Assembly: GCA_903813345.2 (NCBI GenBank)
Contig: CAIIXF020000007.1
Location: 21,687,564 to 21,751,563, forward strand
Reading direction: 5' to 3'
Length of the DNA stretch: 64,000 bases
Origin: Owenia fusiformis
Taxonomy: Eukaryota > Annelida > Polychaeta > Sabellida > Oweniidae
Of this stretch, positions 63,418 through 64,000 are shown piece after piece. How positions within the stretch are numbered: the stretch's first letter is position 1; each line of letters starts with the position of its first letter. Both the position numbers and the translations under genes were made by a program. The notes below the pieces were generated by a model, which ran no database searches, was not told the origin of the DNA, and was given only the letters and a program-made list of their open reading frames with translations.

Positions 63418-63443
63418 CTACACTACACTACACACTACACACT
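63418..63443. repeat. Short cacta-type microsatellite
   Basis: A run of actac and acac units immediately left of the last exon. Confidence 0.7.
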
Positions 63444-63446
63444 TAC

Positions 63447-64000
63447 ATTGTTCATTAATGTCAAACCAGTGAGACCTTCTGTCAGGATTTCTCTCGTTTT
63501 CTGCGGAACCAAAAAGCCACCACTTAAGTAAACTGCCTTGACGTCATTTAATCTGGTTTCGCTACTGATTAATTGGGTAATTTCTTCACAGGTCATTCTC
63601 AGGATGGCTACTGCAATATCTTCCCGTTTGAAATCATCTATAAAGTTACAGAACAGAAATAAAATGTTTATTTAAAGTGTACAGACTCATCAAACGTTAA
63701 ATGTGTCCATATTCGAGAGTTCAAAACCGAAGTCACTACATTATCTTCCTCAGATCTTTTTAACTTTGGGTATCTGAATAAACTACAAAATTTATAATAC
63801 TTCACCGCAATATTTAAATGTATGTAATTGAATTAAGGTATGCTTTCCCATTACGTTCAAGAAAATGCCTAATCATCTGACCTATCCCTTAGCCTCATCT
63901 TACCTGGAGATTTCCACAATGCATTTCCCAGAGTGTATATAACTGCGTCATCTGGGATTGCGGAATACATATTTTCTTCCCGATTTTCGATGTCTTTCCC
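63447..64000 (-). CDS. Partial gene resembling type II pantothenate kinase (two exons, runs off window)
   Basis: Exons on the minus strand are 64000-63904 (continuing past the edge) and 63637-63447, joined in phase. The joined reading contains DDAVIYTLGNALWKSPDDF, REDIAVAILRMTCEEITQL and LNDVKAVYLSGGFLVP. The order of a small turn before GN, an ED-A-L helix, then a hydrophobic strand ending GGFL resembles the distal half of animal pantothenate kinases (ASSFGN, EDLARATL, VVFVGNFL). Such enzymes phosphorylate pantothenate as the first step of coenzyme A synthesis. No 3' exon was found to the left, where MITE and tandem repeats lie. Another actin/hexokinase-fold kinase remains possible. Confidence 0.5.

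Overview
This is eukaryotic (animal) genomic DNA. It is AT-rich, its genes are split into phase-consistent GT-AG exons, introns and intergenic gaps run to kilobases, and it is packed with DNA transposons, foldback elements and 5'-truncated LINE fragments. The gene set is a vertebrate-type aquaporin, a Beta3/bHLHe22-type bHLH factor, a beta-1,4-galactosyltransferase, a CHST15-like sulfotransferase and a secreted double-VWA protein. With this repeat style it fits a marine invertebrate, most likely a lophotrochozoan such as a mollusc or brachiopod. The species assignment is inference.

Layout, left to right. 0-2.6 kb: a palindromic mariner-like element and a second mariner-ended element. 2.9-7.4 kb, minus strand: a complete seven-exon beta-1,4-galactosyltransferase, with a composite 3-bp-TSD transposon in one intron. 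7.7-16 kb: no host gene, but a LINE 3' end, several hairpin or MITE-like repeats and a 1.5-kb mariner-ended element with a dispersed internal motif. 16.0-20.3 kb, plus strand: a six-coding-exon secreted protein with two von Willebrand A domains. It converges tail to tail with an ankyrin-repeat gene (20.5-24.1 kb, minus strand, about 22 repeats, 5' exon not found). 24.8-26.4 kb: tandem and inverted repeats. 29.46-30.19 kb, plus strand: a single-exon bHLHe22/23 homologue between long gene-free flanks (about 5.3 kb and 7.4 kb). 37.6-41.7 kb, plus strand: a seven-exon CHST15-like sulfotransferase. 41.8-46.05 kb: a nest of GC-rich TIR transposons and two LINE reverse-transcriptase fragments. 46.8-49.8 kb: inverted and tandem repeats. 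50.1-58.85 kb, plus strand: a complete six-exon aquaporin whose introns carry a LINE end and a mariner relic. 59.5-61.9 kb: a foldback element with an hAT-like MITE inserted in one arm. 61.9-63.3 kb: tandem and MITE repeats. 63.4-64.0 kb, minus strand: two internal exons of a gene that resembles a type II pantothenate kinase and runs off the right edge.

The host genes do not form an operon or pathway. Two are Golgi glycan-modifying enzymes (galactosyltransferase, sulfotransferase), one is secreted, one is a nuclear transcription factor, one is a membrane channel and one is a cytosolic scaffold-like protein. I saw no clearly novel molecular system. The most informative points are: an aquaporin whose selectivity-filter positions (Met65, Val188, Ala197, Arg203) depart from the classical water-channel set; a mariner element that is a head-to-head palindrome carrying transposase 3' ends in both arms; two TIR elements of shared end architecture with TNA target duplications; and two MITE insertions with matching 8-bp target duplications for which an uninterrupted copy of the target lies in the same window.

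Exon coordinates come from reading splice sites and phases by eye. I ran no alignment or database search.
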